Shown here in pieces: positions 40,436 to 49,765 of a stretch of DNA of 64,000 nt; positions within the stretch are counted from its first letter, which is position 1; each line of letters opens with the position of its first letter. Position numbers and translations under genes: made by a program. This DNA is from Planococcus versutus (lineage in GTDB: Bacteria; Bacillota; Bacilli; Bacillales_A; Planococcaceae): contig NZ_CP016540.2 of the NCBI RefSeq assembly GCF_001186155.3, positions 3,140,001 to 3,204,000 of the forward strand, given 5' to 3'. The notes beneath the pieces were generated by a model, which did not search any database, was not told the origin of the DNA, and saw only the letters and a program-made list of their open reading frames with translations.

Positions 40436-41794
40436 ATGTCTACAGCGGTACGTGAAGACGAAATTACATTGACGCTAATTCAGTCTTTACAAGAAGGCAA
40501 TAGCATTGAATTTCAAGAAATATTGAACGAACTTCAACCCTATGATATGGGTGTTCATTATCAACATTTACCAGAAAAGCACAGAAACAAATTTTTGCTT
40601 TATTTAACGATTTTTCAACTAACTGATTTAATGCAAGAGCTTCCCAAAACGGAACAAGCTAATATTCTTCAAAAACTAGGTGTAGAAAAATCAACACAAG
40701 TTCTAGACCGTATGGATAACGATGATTTAGCTTTGTTTTTGGCTGATTTAGAACCTGAACGTATTGAAGAATTATTATCTCAAATTAACCAAGTTGACTC
40801 AGAATTTGTTCAAAAGAATATGAACTACCCCCCTGAAACTGCAGGACGTCTCATGAATAATCGATACGTATGGATTCCACGACACTATACAATACGAGAT
40901 GCCATTGATAAAATCAGACATTTTGTAGAAATAGCAGAATACCTTAACTATCTTTATGTAGTAGATGAAGACAAAAAACTACTCGGTGTTATTTCTTATA
41001 AAGATTTGATTCTTGGAAATCTTGGAGATAAAGTTGAAGACATTATGTACAACCGTGTTGTCAAAGCCGATGTATTGATGGACCAAGAAGATGTCGCTCA
41101 AATAATTAGTCGATATGATTTTGTTACACTTCCCATCATTGAAGAAGACAATACACTTGCCGGTGTCGTAACGGTTGACGACGTAATTGATGTCGTCATG
41201 CAAGAAGCTAACGAAGATATCGAAAAATTATCTGCTTCTGGAAAATCGATTGATTTTGATACTCCCTCTTTAACGGCTGCATATCGACGCTTACCTTGGT
41301 TGATTATCTTATTGTTTATTGGTTTGTTTTCAGGAAGTATTATTAGTCGTTTTGAAGAAACCTTACAAGCTGTTGTAGCATTAACTTTCTTTATGCCATT
41401 AATTGCGGGGATGACTGGGAACACAGGAACGCAATCTTTGTCGGTGGTCGTGCGTGGCTTGGCTTCACAAAAGCTAAATACCAAACAAACCATTAAGCTG
41501 ATTATTCGTGAATTGTGGGTAGGAATTATTATTGGCGTTATTTGTTCTGTCCTTATTTTGCTGATTGCTTATGTGTGGCAAGGTAACTTTATATTGGGTG
41601 TTGTCGTTGGTGGATCGTTACTGATGACGTTGATTATTGGTACTTTAGCTGGCACTATTATACCGCTTATTTTGTACAGATTAAATATTGATCCAGCCGT
41701 TGCTTCAGGACCGCTCATTACTACAATTAATGATATTCTATCTCTATTAATTTACTTTGGCATGGCTACTTTATTTATTTCTCAGTTGATGTAA
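40436..41794 (+). CDS. mgtE: Magnesium transporter MgtE
   Basis: A 452-residue MgtE: N-terminal helical domain (about 10-130), a CBS pair (about 137-255; NNRYVWIPRHYTIRDAIDKI and VVKADVLMDQEDVAQIISRYDFVTLPIIEE) and a five-helix pore (about 280-450; AGMTGNTGTQSLSVVVRGLA and PLITTINDILSLLIYF). The N/CBS domains gate the pore by sensing Mg2+. AAAGGAG precedes the ATG. The short upstream region leaves no room for an M-box riboswitch. Confidence 0.95.
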   Translation: MSTAVREDEITLTLIQSLQEGNSIEFQEILNELQPYDMGVHYQHLPEKHRNKFLLYLTIFQLTDLMQELPKTEQANILQKLGVEKSTQVLDRMDNDDLALFLADLEPERIEELLSQINQVDSEFVQKNMNYPPETAGRLMNNRYVWIPRHYTIRDAIDKIRHFVEIAEYLNYLYVVDEDKKLLGVISYKDLILGNLGDKVEDIMYNRVVKADVLMDQEDVAQIISRYDFVTLPIIEEDNTLAGVVTVDDVIDVVMQEANEDIEKLSASGKSIDFDTPSLTAAYRRLPWLIILLFIGLFSGSIISRFEETLQAVVALTFFMPLIAGMTGNTGTQSLSVVVRGLASQKLNTKQTIKLIIRELWVGIIIGVICSVLILLIAYVWQGNFILGVVVGGSLLMTLIIGTLAGTIIPLILYRLNIDPAVASGPLITTINDILSLLIYFGMATLFISQLM

Positions 41795-41914
41795 AAAAAG
41801 ATTACTTTATTTTTCTAGGTCGATAACTTAGCTATGGCGGCTGATATACGAGTTCAATATGCAAATTACTTGTTTAGCTTTTGTAAAATAGTGAGAAAAA
41901 CATTTTTAAGCACT

Positions 41915-41943
41915 ATAAAAAGCCCAGAACCAGTTCTGGGCTT
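41915..41943 (-). terminator. Intrinsic terminator of Bcr/CflA gene
   Basis: Minus strand AAGCCCAGAAC/GTTCTGGGCTT hairpin ending TTTTTATAG, immediately after the stop of the efflux gene. Confidence 0.88.
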
Positions 41944-41947
41944 CCAC

Positions 41948-43153
41948 TTACTTAGCAGGAGATGAAATTGCGTTTTTCGCTAGTAGTAAATAAGCGAGTA
42001 ACGCAATCAAACACATCGAAAAAATAACTACGCCCATCGGGACCGCTGTATTTTCTCCAGCTATTCCGACAAGTGGCGCTGTCGCAGCTCCAAGGATAAA
42101 AGGCAACAATCCGAGTAGCGCAGAAGCACTTCCTGCAACATGTCCTTGACTTTCCATTGCAAGCGTAAAAGAAGATGTTCCGACGACGCCAATAGACAGA
42201 ATGAAAAAGAAAATTGGGATCGCGACTGCCCACAAAGGGCCTTGCATCAGCACTACAACTAATAAAATAGCGCCTGCTACAGTTGCTGTATAAAGAGCTG
42301 TTTCTAAAAATCTTTTTTCAGACCAAATATGCGTAAATCGACCGACTGAATAGCTACCAATAATTAACGCAATGCCGTTCACACCAAACAACAAACTGAA
42401 CATTTGAGGAGAAGCACCGTAAATATTTTGATAAATAAAAGGTGTACCCGATACATATGCAAAAACGCCACCAATCAGAAACCCTTGTGCTAATGCATAC
42501 CCTGTAAACTGACGATTTTTTAAAATCCCTGCAAAATTACCAATAGTTGATTTTAAATTACTCGGCACACGTTTTTCCAGCGGTAAACTTTCTTTTAGCT
42601 GGAAAGTAGCGAGGACAAGCAACAGGATGCCGAGCACTGTCAATAGCATGAAAATCCCTTTCCAATCTGCAAACAATAGCACACCACTGCCAATTGAAGG
42701 TGCAATTAACGGTACCAAGTTGCCAATCACCATCAGTAAAGCAAACAATCGTGTCAGCTCTGGACCATGACTAACATCGCGCACTATTGCCCGGGAAATA
42801 ACGAGTGCTCCTGAAGCGGCGAACCCTTGAACAAAGCGAAGAAATACGAAGAGGTAGATGTTTGGAGCAACTAGACAGGCAATTGATGCCACAATATACG
42901 CAACTAAAGAAATTAACAAAGGCTTACGTCTTCCGTGCATATCACTAAATGCACCTGCAACCAATTGACCAATCGCTAGACCTAACAAACATGTTGTCAG
43001 ACTCAATTGAACAAGACTGGCATTTGTTTTATAAACGTCCGCTAAAATCGGGAATGCGGGCAAATACATATCAATTGTGAATGGCACCAAAGTAGTTAAA
43101 GCACCTACCAATAAAATAAAATGAATACGTTTTAGACCTGTCGAACTTTCCAC
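41948..43153 (-). CDS. Bcr/CflA-family multidrug efflux MFS transporter
   Basis: A 401-residue 12-TM transporter. FTIDMYLPAFPILADVYKTNASLVQLSLTT is the family N terminus, followed by GAFSDMHGRRKPLL and LRFVQGFAASGALVISRAIVRD (motif C region). Homologues export bicyclomycin, chloramphenicol or sulfonamides. The start is GTG with GAAGGTG upstream. A near-match to the Noc binding palindrome lies within the coding sequence at 42786-42799. Confidence 0.9.
   Translation of the reverse strand: MESSTGLKRIHFILLVGALTTLVPFTIDMYLPAFPILADVYKTNASLVQLSLTTCLLGLAIGQLVAGAFSDMHGRRKPLLISLVAYIVASIACLVAPNIYLFVFLRFVQGFAASGALVISRAIVRDVSHGPELTRLFALLMVIGNLVPLIAPSIGSGVLLFADWKGIFMLLTVLGILLLVLATFQLKESLPLEKRVPSNLKSTIGNFAGILKNRQFTGYALAQGFLIGGVFAYVSGTPFIYQNIYGASPQMFSLLFGVNGIALIIGSYSVGRFTHIWSEKRFLETALYTATVAGAILLVVVLMQGPLWAVAIPIFFFILSIGVVGTSSFTLAMESQGHVAGSASALLGLLPFILGAATAPLVGIAGENTAVPMGVVIFSMCLIALLAYLLLAKNAISSPAK
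42786..42799. other. Noc-binding-site-like sequence, one mismatch
   Basis: ATTGCCCGGGAAAT differs from the B. subtilis Noc consensus ATTTCCCGGGAAAT at one base. Located inside the efflux gene. Weaker near-matches are at 43847-43860 and 1641-1654. Confidence 0.4.
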
Positions 43154-43291
43154 TTTCTTTACACCTTCTTTTCTTTCTTTGCTTTTGGATCTTTTATTTT
43201 ACTAGTGACCATAACAAAAAACCGCAACTATTAGTTTATCACAATGGATAAGCTGATAGTTGCGGGCTGACATCAAACCATTAACTAGATT

Positions 43292-44368
43292 TCATTTTAC
43301 TTCTACAGTCCAACCAAGTGTATCTTCAATTTTTCCTGTTTGAATGCCTGTGATGGTATCATAAATTTTTTGTGATAATTCACCAATTTCATGGTTGTTT
43401 ACAATCATTTTTTTGCCTTTCCAGTTTAGTTCTCCTACCGGGGAAATAACGGCTGCTGTTCCTGTACCAAAGACCTCTTCAACATGACCCGCATCATATG
43501 CTTCGTAAAGTTCATCAATGGACATACGTTTTTCTGTTACTTTAATTCCCCACGTATCAAGCAGTTCAATGATTGACATACGCGTAATCCCTTTTAAAAT
43601 ACTACCGTTCAATTCCGGTGTGATGACTTCTCCGTTGATTTTGAAGAAGATGTTCATACTGCCAACTTCTTCGATGTACTTTTTCTCAACACCATCTAAC
43701 CAAAGAACATCTGCATTTCCTTCTTTTTTAGCATTAGCTTGTGCTTGATAACCAGAAGAATAGTTTCCAGCTGTTTTGGCCATACCTGTTCCACCTTTTA
43801 CGGCTCGCGTGAATTTATCTTCTACATGAATAACAACAGGCTGTAGACCTCCCGGGAAATAAGAACCCACTGGCGACAAAATTACCATGTATTTGTAAGT
43901 TTGAGAGGGTCCGACTGCAAGGTTTGCATCTGTCGAAATGATATAAGGACGAATATAAAGAGACGTTCCAGGTGTTTTCGGCACCCAATCCTTTTCTAAT
44001 TTAATCAATGCGGTTAAATGTTCTAGTGCTAATTTTTCGTCTAGTGCGGGAATGCTTAGCCGTTCACTAGAAAGATTTAAGCGCTCAAAGTTCTTTTCAG
44101 GTCGAAATAACAAAACACGTCCGTCTTCAGTATGGTAGGCTTTCATGCCTTCAAAAACGGTTTGTCCATAATGGAAAATCATCGCTGCAGGATCTAAGCT
44201 AATCGGTCCATAAGGAACAATTTTTGGATCATACCAGCCCTTTTCAGTTTCATATTCAAGAACATACATATGATCTGTGAATGTAGTTCCAAATGGCACT
44301 TGATCTTTCACTGGTTTTTCTTTTTTGTTGGTGTTTTCAACAACTTGTAGCTGGTATGTATTCATCAT
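43292..44368 (-). CDS. ilvE: Branched-chain amino acid aminotransferase
   Basis: A 358-residue fold-type IV PLP aminotransferase, the long bacterial/eukaryotic BCAT2-like form. FHYGQTVFEGMKAYH, RPYIISTDANLAVGPS, GGTGMAKTAGNYSSGY with the PLP Lys, and EVGSMNIFF are diagnostic. It makes or degrades Leu, Ile and Val. Tandem ATGs at 44368 and 44365 lie behind GGAG; either may be used. A TATAAT (minus strand 44418-44423) and a CodY-like box are upstream. Confidence 0.95.
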   Translation of the reverse strand: MMNTYQLQVVENTNKKEKPVKDQVPFGTTFTDHMYVLEYETEKGWYDPKIVPYGPISLDPAAMIFHYGQTVFEGMKAYHTEDGRVLLFRPEKNFERLNLSSERLSIPALDEKLALEHLTALIKLEKDWVPKTPGTSLYIRPYIISTDANLAVGPSQTYKYMVILSPVGSYFPGGLQPVVIHVEDKFTRAVKGGTGMAKTAGNYSSGYQAQANAKKEGNADVLWLDGVEKKYIEEVGSMNIFFKINGEVITPELNGSILKGITRMSIIELLDTWGIKVTEKRMSIDELYEAYDAGHVEEVFGTGTAAVISPVGELNWKGKKMIVNNHEIGELSQKIYDTITGIQTGKIEDTLGWTVEVK

Positions 44369-44397
44369 CAGGACTCCTTTTTTATAAATATGATTTA

Positions 44398-44412
44398 AAT
44401 TATCAGTTATTT
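44398..44412. promoter_or_regulatory. CodY-like box before ilvE
   Basis: AATTATCAGTTATTT matches AATTTTCWGAAAATT at 11 of 15 positions and overlaps the expected transcription start. CodY represses B. subtilis ybgE, but the match is modest. Confidence 0.35.
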
Positions 44413-44511
44413 GAATAATTATACACGTTATTTTCTTTTTTAAAAGCTCTTCTCTCTATAATTCATAAATCATGATAAAAGACCTGTTCTTTTCCATAAA
44501 AAAGAGATCAT

Positions 44512-45126
44512 TCAGCGAATGACCTCAACAAAATGAGCAAGAATTTCGGCAGTTAAGCCCCAAATAACCTTGTCACCATAAATATAAAAATGTTCATCGA
44601 CTTGTCGTGTACGCCAATTGTAATTCTCTCCGCCTACGATTAAATCATAAGGAAAGCTTTCTTCTGGTTGGATATCAAAATTAATGCGATAAATTTTTGG
44701 ATCTTTTTCCATAAAGAACGATAACGGCACTGTAAAAATATGATCAACTTCTGGCGGATTGGGATTGAATGCCGTTTTTGAATCAATGACACCAGCAAAT
44801 GGATAAACGATCATTCCAAAAGGCGAGACAATATAATCCAATGGGAAAATATCCGAAATAGCATTTCTTTCTATTCCTAGTTCTTCTATGGTTTCTCGAA
44901 CTGCAGCATCTTCTTTTGTTTTGTCTTGAAAATCAATTTTTCCTCCAGGAAAACAAATTTCTCCTGGTTGGTTTCTGAGATCATATGAACGAACTTCAAA
45001 GAGGACATGGACTTCTCCATTCCTTTCGATAAGAGGCAAAAGAATTGCGTATTTTGAAAAATCTTTATTTCCCATTACTTCAGGAACTCGATTCCCCATT
45101 TTTTCAAGCATCTGTTTGGGATCCAT
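44512..45126 (-). CDS. Nudix hydrolase, CoA pyrophosphatase-like
   Basis: A 204-residue Nudix protein. The CoA-specific motif region LFEVRSYDLRNQPGEICFPGGK precedes the Nudix box, GGKIDFQDKTKEDAAVRETIEELGI, which keeps the metal-binding RE..EE. The family hydrolyses CoA to 3',5'-ADP and phosphopantetheine. The usual first Glu position of the box is Asp, common in this subgroup. GAGG precedes the ATG. No operon partner is obvious. Confidence 0.88.
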   Translation of the reverse strand: MDPKQMLEKMGNRVPEVMGNKDFSKYAILLPLIERNGEVHVLFEVRSYDLRNQPGEICFPGGKIDFQDKTKEDAAVRETIEELGIERNAISDIFPLDYIVSPFGMIVYPFAGVIDSKTAFNPNPPEVDHIFTVPLSFFMEKDPKIYRINFDIQPEESFPYDLIVGGENYNWRTRQVDEHFYIYGDKVIWGLTAEILAHFVEVIR

Positions 45127-45187
45127 ATCAACACCTCTTCTCTTTTATCCATTTTATCAAACTTAGAGAAATAAGTCCTTTGAAGCA

Positions 45188-48100
45188 CTACATTGTCAAA
45201 ATTTCTCGTATGTCTTCTTGCGTCATTGCTTTTAATGGCTCTTCTCCTGAAAGAATAACGTCGTCAATTAAGTTTTTCTTTTTTAACTGCAACTCATTAA
45301 TTTTTTCTTCAATTGTGCCTTTTGCTATTAAACGGATAACTTGAACTTCTTTTTTCTGGCCCATGCGATGTGCACGGTCGGCTGCTTGTTGCTCCACAGC
45401 TGGATTCCACCATAAATCATATAAAATCACTGTGTCAGCACCGGTTAAATTCAAACCGGTACCTCCCGCTTTTAGCGATATTAAAAACAAATTGCCTTGT
45501 CCTTCATTAAATTGCTCGCAAAGGCCGACTCGATCTGCAGGCGGTGTTTGTCCATCCAAATAAAAATAAGAAACTCCTTCTCTCGTCAATTGATTGCCGA
45601 TAATTCCAAGCATTTGTGTAAACTGCGAAAATACGAGTACACGCCGTCCCGAAGAACGGCATTCCGCCAGCAACTCGATCAATTGATCAAACTTAGCAGA
45701 ACCTCCATCATAGCCTTCTACAAATAATGCTGGGTGACAGCATAATTGACGTAGACGTGTCAGTCCAGCTAAAATACGAATACGGTTTTTTTGAAAACTG
45801 TCTTTATTCAAATGCTTGAAAGCATCTTGTTTTAATTCAGCTAAATAAGCTGCATAGAGTTTTTTCTGTGTTGCTTGCAGCTCGGAAAATTGAATTGACT
45901 CTACTTTCTCAGGAAGCTCGGTTAATACATCGGCTTTGATGCGACGTAAAATAAAAGGACGTACTCGTTTTTTTATGTTGTCATGTCTCATTTCACTAAA
46001 TAGCCTACGGTTAGGCAACAGCTCGGGAAACACCACATTGAAAATTGACCATAGCTCGTCTAATGAGTTTTCAATAGGCGTACCCGTTAGTGCAAATCGG
46101 TAATCTGCGCGAATGCTCTTAACCGCTTTAGCAGTTTGGGTAACTGGATTTTTAAACGCTTGTGCTTCATCTAAGAAGACGGTATGGAAAGTTTGATCTC
46201 GGTACAGCACTTGGTCTGTGCGCAAAGATGGATAAGACGTGATTACCACGTCTAACGCCTTTGTATTTTTAGTTAAAGCCATTCGCTGCGCTTTACCGCC
46301 ATCAATAATTCCTACTTTAACACTTGGAGCAAACTTGCTTAGTTCGTTGAACCAATTGTAAACCAGTGACGACGGAGCAACTACTAGTACAGATCGCTGC
46401 TGTTTACGAACTTCGGGGAGTACCGAGACAATAAAAGCAATACTTTGCAAGGTCTTCCCAAGCCCCATATCATCTGCTAAAATACCGCCAAAATTGTATT
46501 TTGCCAATAGCTTCATCCAACGAAATCCAGCTGCTTGGTAATCGCGTAAGACTCCATTTAGGCTTTTCGGCACAGCAAAATCTAATTGTCCTGGCTGATT
46601 TAAATTCTGTAATAAATTTGTGAAATTCGTACTTGGGTCAAGCAACTGTCCTTCATCTAACGAAGCTGCTACCTGCAGTCCATGAATTAATGGAATCCGA
46701 ATTTCTTCTCTACCAAAATTAGCTGAGCTGATATCCATTTCCCGTAGAAAATCACTCAAATCAAGGAATTCTTGTGTTTCTAAGGACATTAACGTACCGT
46801 TAGGGATACGGTAATAAGGACGTCTTTCTTCTAATGCCGCTATTATTTTCTTAATTTCGGTTTCTGAAATGCCTTGCATATCGAAACGAAATTCTAGCCA
46901 GTCTGTACGCTCACTAATTTCAACTTTTACTTTTGGACCGCCGTAATTTTTTTGAACACGCAGCTTAACCGCAATGGTTGCGTAAATCTGCATCATTTCT
47001 TCAAGCACAGGAATGATGTGATACAAAAAATGATATTCTGCTTCTTCGTCTTGCATATAAAAACCGCCATCCGTTTGTGTAAACTGGCTCTCTTTCATGA
47101 TGCGCAAAATGTCTCGTTCTTGTTGATGTTGTCTGCGTATGCCTGGATACTGACGAACTACATCTTCTGATTCTTCACAGGGATTAATAACCAAATGACC
47201 ATAATGAAATTCAACACCCGCTAGTAAGCGGTGTTTAATACGATCGAGAAAAAGCTTGGCACGAAGAGGTGTTTCGACAAGTCGCCCGACAACTGCATCC
47301 GCAATCTTCACATTGCCTAAACGTTCTAATCCTGGTACGACAGTAGCCATGAAATAATCCAGTTCTTCTGCTGGAATTAGCAATTGGTCTAGTCCCTTTG
47401 GCAGTAAATTTCTTAGTTCTGTCAATCGCTTGGCATCTTCATTTGCCAAATAAAAAAGAACCCCGTCTGCAAATGCCAATTCGTATGCTTGAAGAATTAG
47501 TAAAGTTTCAAGTCCTTCAATATCCAATCGAAAACCTCCGAAGCGATGCTCGTTAAAATGAAAAGATAGCGGTAATTCCTTTTCAATGTTGATGCCCTTT
47601 GTCATGTTCCCTTCCCAACTAACTTTAACGTTAGGGGCATCTTGTAAAAGAGGCAATAGTCGCTCCCAATCTGACCCTGCAAGAACAATCATGTCTTCTG
47701 TTTGTTCTGTTTTAACCACACCTGCAATTTGAGTTTTTGCTAAATATGCAAAGATTTTTTCGGATTTATCACTCAAACAGTGATCTTGTGGAGAATAATA
47801 TACGCCAGTTAGTTGCTCGTATGCTTTGTTCACTTGCCACGCATTTATAAATTCATTGATGTGACCAATAGGTTCTAGCTCTTTTGTTCCTATAGCCATT
47901 CGTAACCCAAGATATGCTGTTTCACTAAGCGATACGGGAAATAAACTAAATTCAACTTCAAGCGTTTGACGTTGATCGAAATAGCGTTGTTTGCCTTGGG
48001 TCTCTTCTGCTCTTCGGCCAAACAATGACAACATTTTTGTTGTTGGGTTTTCGCGTTGTTGTAGATGATCAATCGCTAACAAAACTCCGGCAATATGATG

Positions 48101-48343
48101 ACAATAGGTCGTGACAAACCCGACAGGTGGACAACTACAAGAAGCCAGAATTTCGCCCTCTTCTGCTTGTTTCACGCTGACATAAAATTCATAACGTCCC
48201 GTAACGAGACCTTTGATAAGTTGTTCGTCACTCTTGTCGGGCGTTAGTTGGATTTTTCCAGCCAGAAAAAAAGACTTTCCTTTTTTGAAAGCTGCTTGTC
48301 CGCATAACTGTTTAATTTTTGAGTCGTTTAGTGAAAAATTCAT
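45188..48343 (-). CDS. SNF2-family helicase with SWIM zinc finger
   Basis: A 1051-residue protein like Bacillus YwqA. SWIM zinc residues are C69, C71, C81 and H83 (SCSCPP...YCHH). A long middle part (about 100-590) is followed by the SNF2 ATPase: Walker A GILADDMGLGKT (Lys630), DEAQ box VFLDEAQAFKN and FALTGTPIEN. The helicase C domain has VLVFSQFTQML, SLKAGGTGLNL and DRAHRMGQKKEVQVIRLI (motif VI). It moves on double-stranded DNA; physiological role in Bacillus is not clear. AGAGG precedes the ATG. Confidence 0.92.
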   Translation of the reverse strand: MNFSLNDSKIKQLCGQAAFKKGKSFFLAGKIQLTPDKSDEQLIKGLVTGRYEFYVSVKQAEEGEILASCSCPPVGFVTTYCHHIAGVLLAIDHLQQRENPTTKMLSLFGRRAEETQGKQRYFDQRQTLEVEFSLFPVSLSETAYLGLRMAIGTKELEPIGHINEFINAWQVNKAYEQLTGVYYSPQDHCLSDKSEKIFAYLAKTQIAGVVKTEQTEDMIVLAGSDWERLLPLLQDAPNVKVSWEGNMTKGINIEKELPLSFHFNEHRFGGFRLDIEGLETLLILQAYELAFADGVLFYLANEDAKRLTELRNLLPKGLDQLLIPAEELDYFMATVVPGLERLGNVKIADAVVGRLVETPLRAKLFLDRIKHRLLAGVEFHYGHLVINPCEESEDVVRQYPGIRRQHQQERDILRIMKESQFTQTDGGFYMQDEEAEYHFLYHIIPVLEEMMQIYATIAVKLRVQKNYGGPKVKVEISERTDWLEFRFDMQGISETEIKKIIAALEERRPYYRIPNGTLMSLETQEFLDLSDFLREMDISSANFGREEIRIPLIHGLQVAASLDEGQLLDPSTNFTNLLQNLNQPGQLDFAVPKSLNGVLRDYQAAGFRWMKLLAKYNFGGILADDMGLGKTLQSIAFIVSVLPEVRKQQRSVLVVAPSSLVYNWFNELSKFAPSVKVGIIDGGKAQRMALTKNTKALDVVITSYPSLRTDQVLYRDQTFHTVFLDEAQAFKNPVTQTAKAVKSIRADYRFALTGTPIENSLDELWSIFNVVFPELLPNRRLFSEMRHDNIKKRVRPFILRRIKADVLTELPEKVESIQFSELQATQKKLYAAYLAELKQDAFKHLNKDSFQKNRIRILAGLTRLRQLCCHPALFVEGYDGGSAKFDQLIELLAECRSSGRRVLVFSQFTQMLGIIGNQLTREGVSYFYLDGQTPPADRVGLCEQFNEGQGNLFLISLKAGGTGLNLTGADTVILYDLWWNPAVEQQAADRAHRMGQKKEVQVIRLIAKGTIEEKINELQLKKKNLIDDVILSGEEPLKAMTQEDIREILTM

Positions 48344-48435
48344 GAGCTAGGTTCCTCTCTGCGTTAAACTACCGGAGACCTTTTGAAAAAAATCTGATTC
48401 TCTCTAACTGCGGAGCTATTCAACGATTGCGATAC

Positions 48436-48470
48436 AAAGCCCTCTTCAACAGTGTTGAGGAGGGCTCTTT
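48436..48470 (-). terminator. Intrinsic terminator after mnmH
   Basis: AAAGCCCTCtTCAACA pairs with its near-complement over a GT-containing loop, just after the stop codon, with a short TTT run. Confidence 0.75.
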
Positions 48471-48473
48471 GTA

Positions 48474-49520
48474 CTAGACTGGAGAATTCTCAAGCTCTGG
48501 TATCTGTTCTTTTATCGCTTTAATGGCCTCTTCAAGATTGCGAACGTGCAAGATCTTTTTTTGTGTATCGGGATATTGAAGACCCGTATGTTGGTAACGC
48601 GAATCGTAGTAATACTCTAGCAATAAATGCACGGCAGAGGCAAATTCGCTCGTTTCTAGACTCGTCTCAATTTGTTTAGAAACTTCCAAAGGCATGCGTG
48701 TTTTAATTCGTTGGAACGCAGCTATGCATTCTGCTTGGTATTCTACTGGGCGATAATCTTCAATAATCTCTTTAATCCGTTCTTCAATCGGCATTTCAAT
48801 GATCAACTGGAGGCTATTTGCTTTTAACTCCATTACCCAAGACGGAATAACCACTTTACCGATTCGCGCACTTTCCGCTTCAAAGAGCACAAAAGGTGCT
48901 TTTCGAAGCTTTCGAAATTGCTGAACAAGTAAAGAATCAAATACTTTCTGGTTATGAGGTTCAACACCAATATGACCAAAGATAGAACCTTTATGATTGG
49001 CCAAACCTTCTAAGTCCATTACAGGATAGCCTTGCTTTTCTAATGCTTTTAAAATTCTAGTTTTTCCTGTTCCAGTTAATCCATTTAATACATAAGCCTT
49101 AAAAGGTGCTTCAGGTTGCTCAAGCTGTTCAAGCACCCACCTGCGGTATTCACGAATTCCACCTTCTAACCGGCTGACATGAACATCCATTAACGACAAA
49201 AGTGTAGCTGTTGTTCGACTACGCATGCCACCTCGCCAACAAAATACGGTTTTATGACCGTTGATTTGTTTAAACTGATGAACAAATTCCGGCAATTTAG
49301 CGGATAGGATTTCAAGTCCCCGTACTTTAGCCGCTTCTACACTTGCTTGTTTATAAAGCGTGCCTATTTCGGCTCGTTCTTCATCATCAAAAAAAGGAAT
49401 GTTAATACTTCCAGGGATTGAAAAGTTCTTATATTCAGATGGCGACCTGACATCGATTAGCACCATTTCGTTTTTTTCACTTAAAGGCATTAACTCTGTC
49501 ACTTCAATATTATTGAACAT
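48474..49520 (-). CDS. mnmH: tRNA 2-selenouridine synthase
   Basis: A 348-residue SelU/MnmH (E. coli YbbB). N-terminal rhodanese domain has the catalytic Cys94 in FCWRGGMRSRT; a P-loop domain follows with Walker A NGLTGTGKTRIL (about 146-157). It replaces the sulfur of 2-thiouridine-34 in tRNA with selenium through a geranylated intermediate. The needed selenophosphate synthase gene selD is not in the window. GGAGG lies before ATG 49520. Confidence 0.92.
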   Translation of the reverse strand: MFNNIEVTELMPLSEKNEMVLIDVRSPSEYKNFSIPGSINIPFFDDEERAEIGTLYKQASVEAAKVRGLEILSAKLPEFVHQFKQINGHKTVFCWRGGMRSRTTATLLSLMDVHVSRLEGGIREYRRWVLEQLEQPEAPFKAYVLNGLTGTGKTRILKALEKQGYPVMDLEGLANHKGSIFGHIGVEPHNQKVFDSLLVQQFRKLRKAPFVLFEAESARIGKVVIPSWVMELKANSLQLIIEMPIEERIKEIIEDYRPVEYQAECIAAFQRIKTRMPLEVSKQIETSLETSEFASAVHLLLEYYYDSRYQHTGLQYPDTQKKILHVRNLEEAIKAIKEQIPELENSPV

Positions 49521-49765
49521 CTATTTTCCTCCAAACACGCGCTCGTTTTACGTATTCTTTCAGTATACACTCATGTGGAACGGTTTTCTTTTTTGAGTAC
49601 TTGTTTTTTACCTGTCTGTCTTGTTGTGCAACAGCTAGTAAATTCTAGTAAACACTATTTTTCATAGCTTTTTCACTATCTCTATGTTTTAATTTTAAGA
49701 CGAGAAGGGAATAATACTAGAAATTGCTGAAATTAGTCATATTTTTACGTAGAGGAGAAAACCAT

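Noticed and set aside
44369..44511. T-box leader before ilvE
   Set aside because: Only about 140 nt, without the T-box sequence or terminator.
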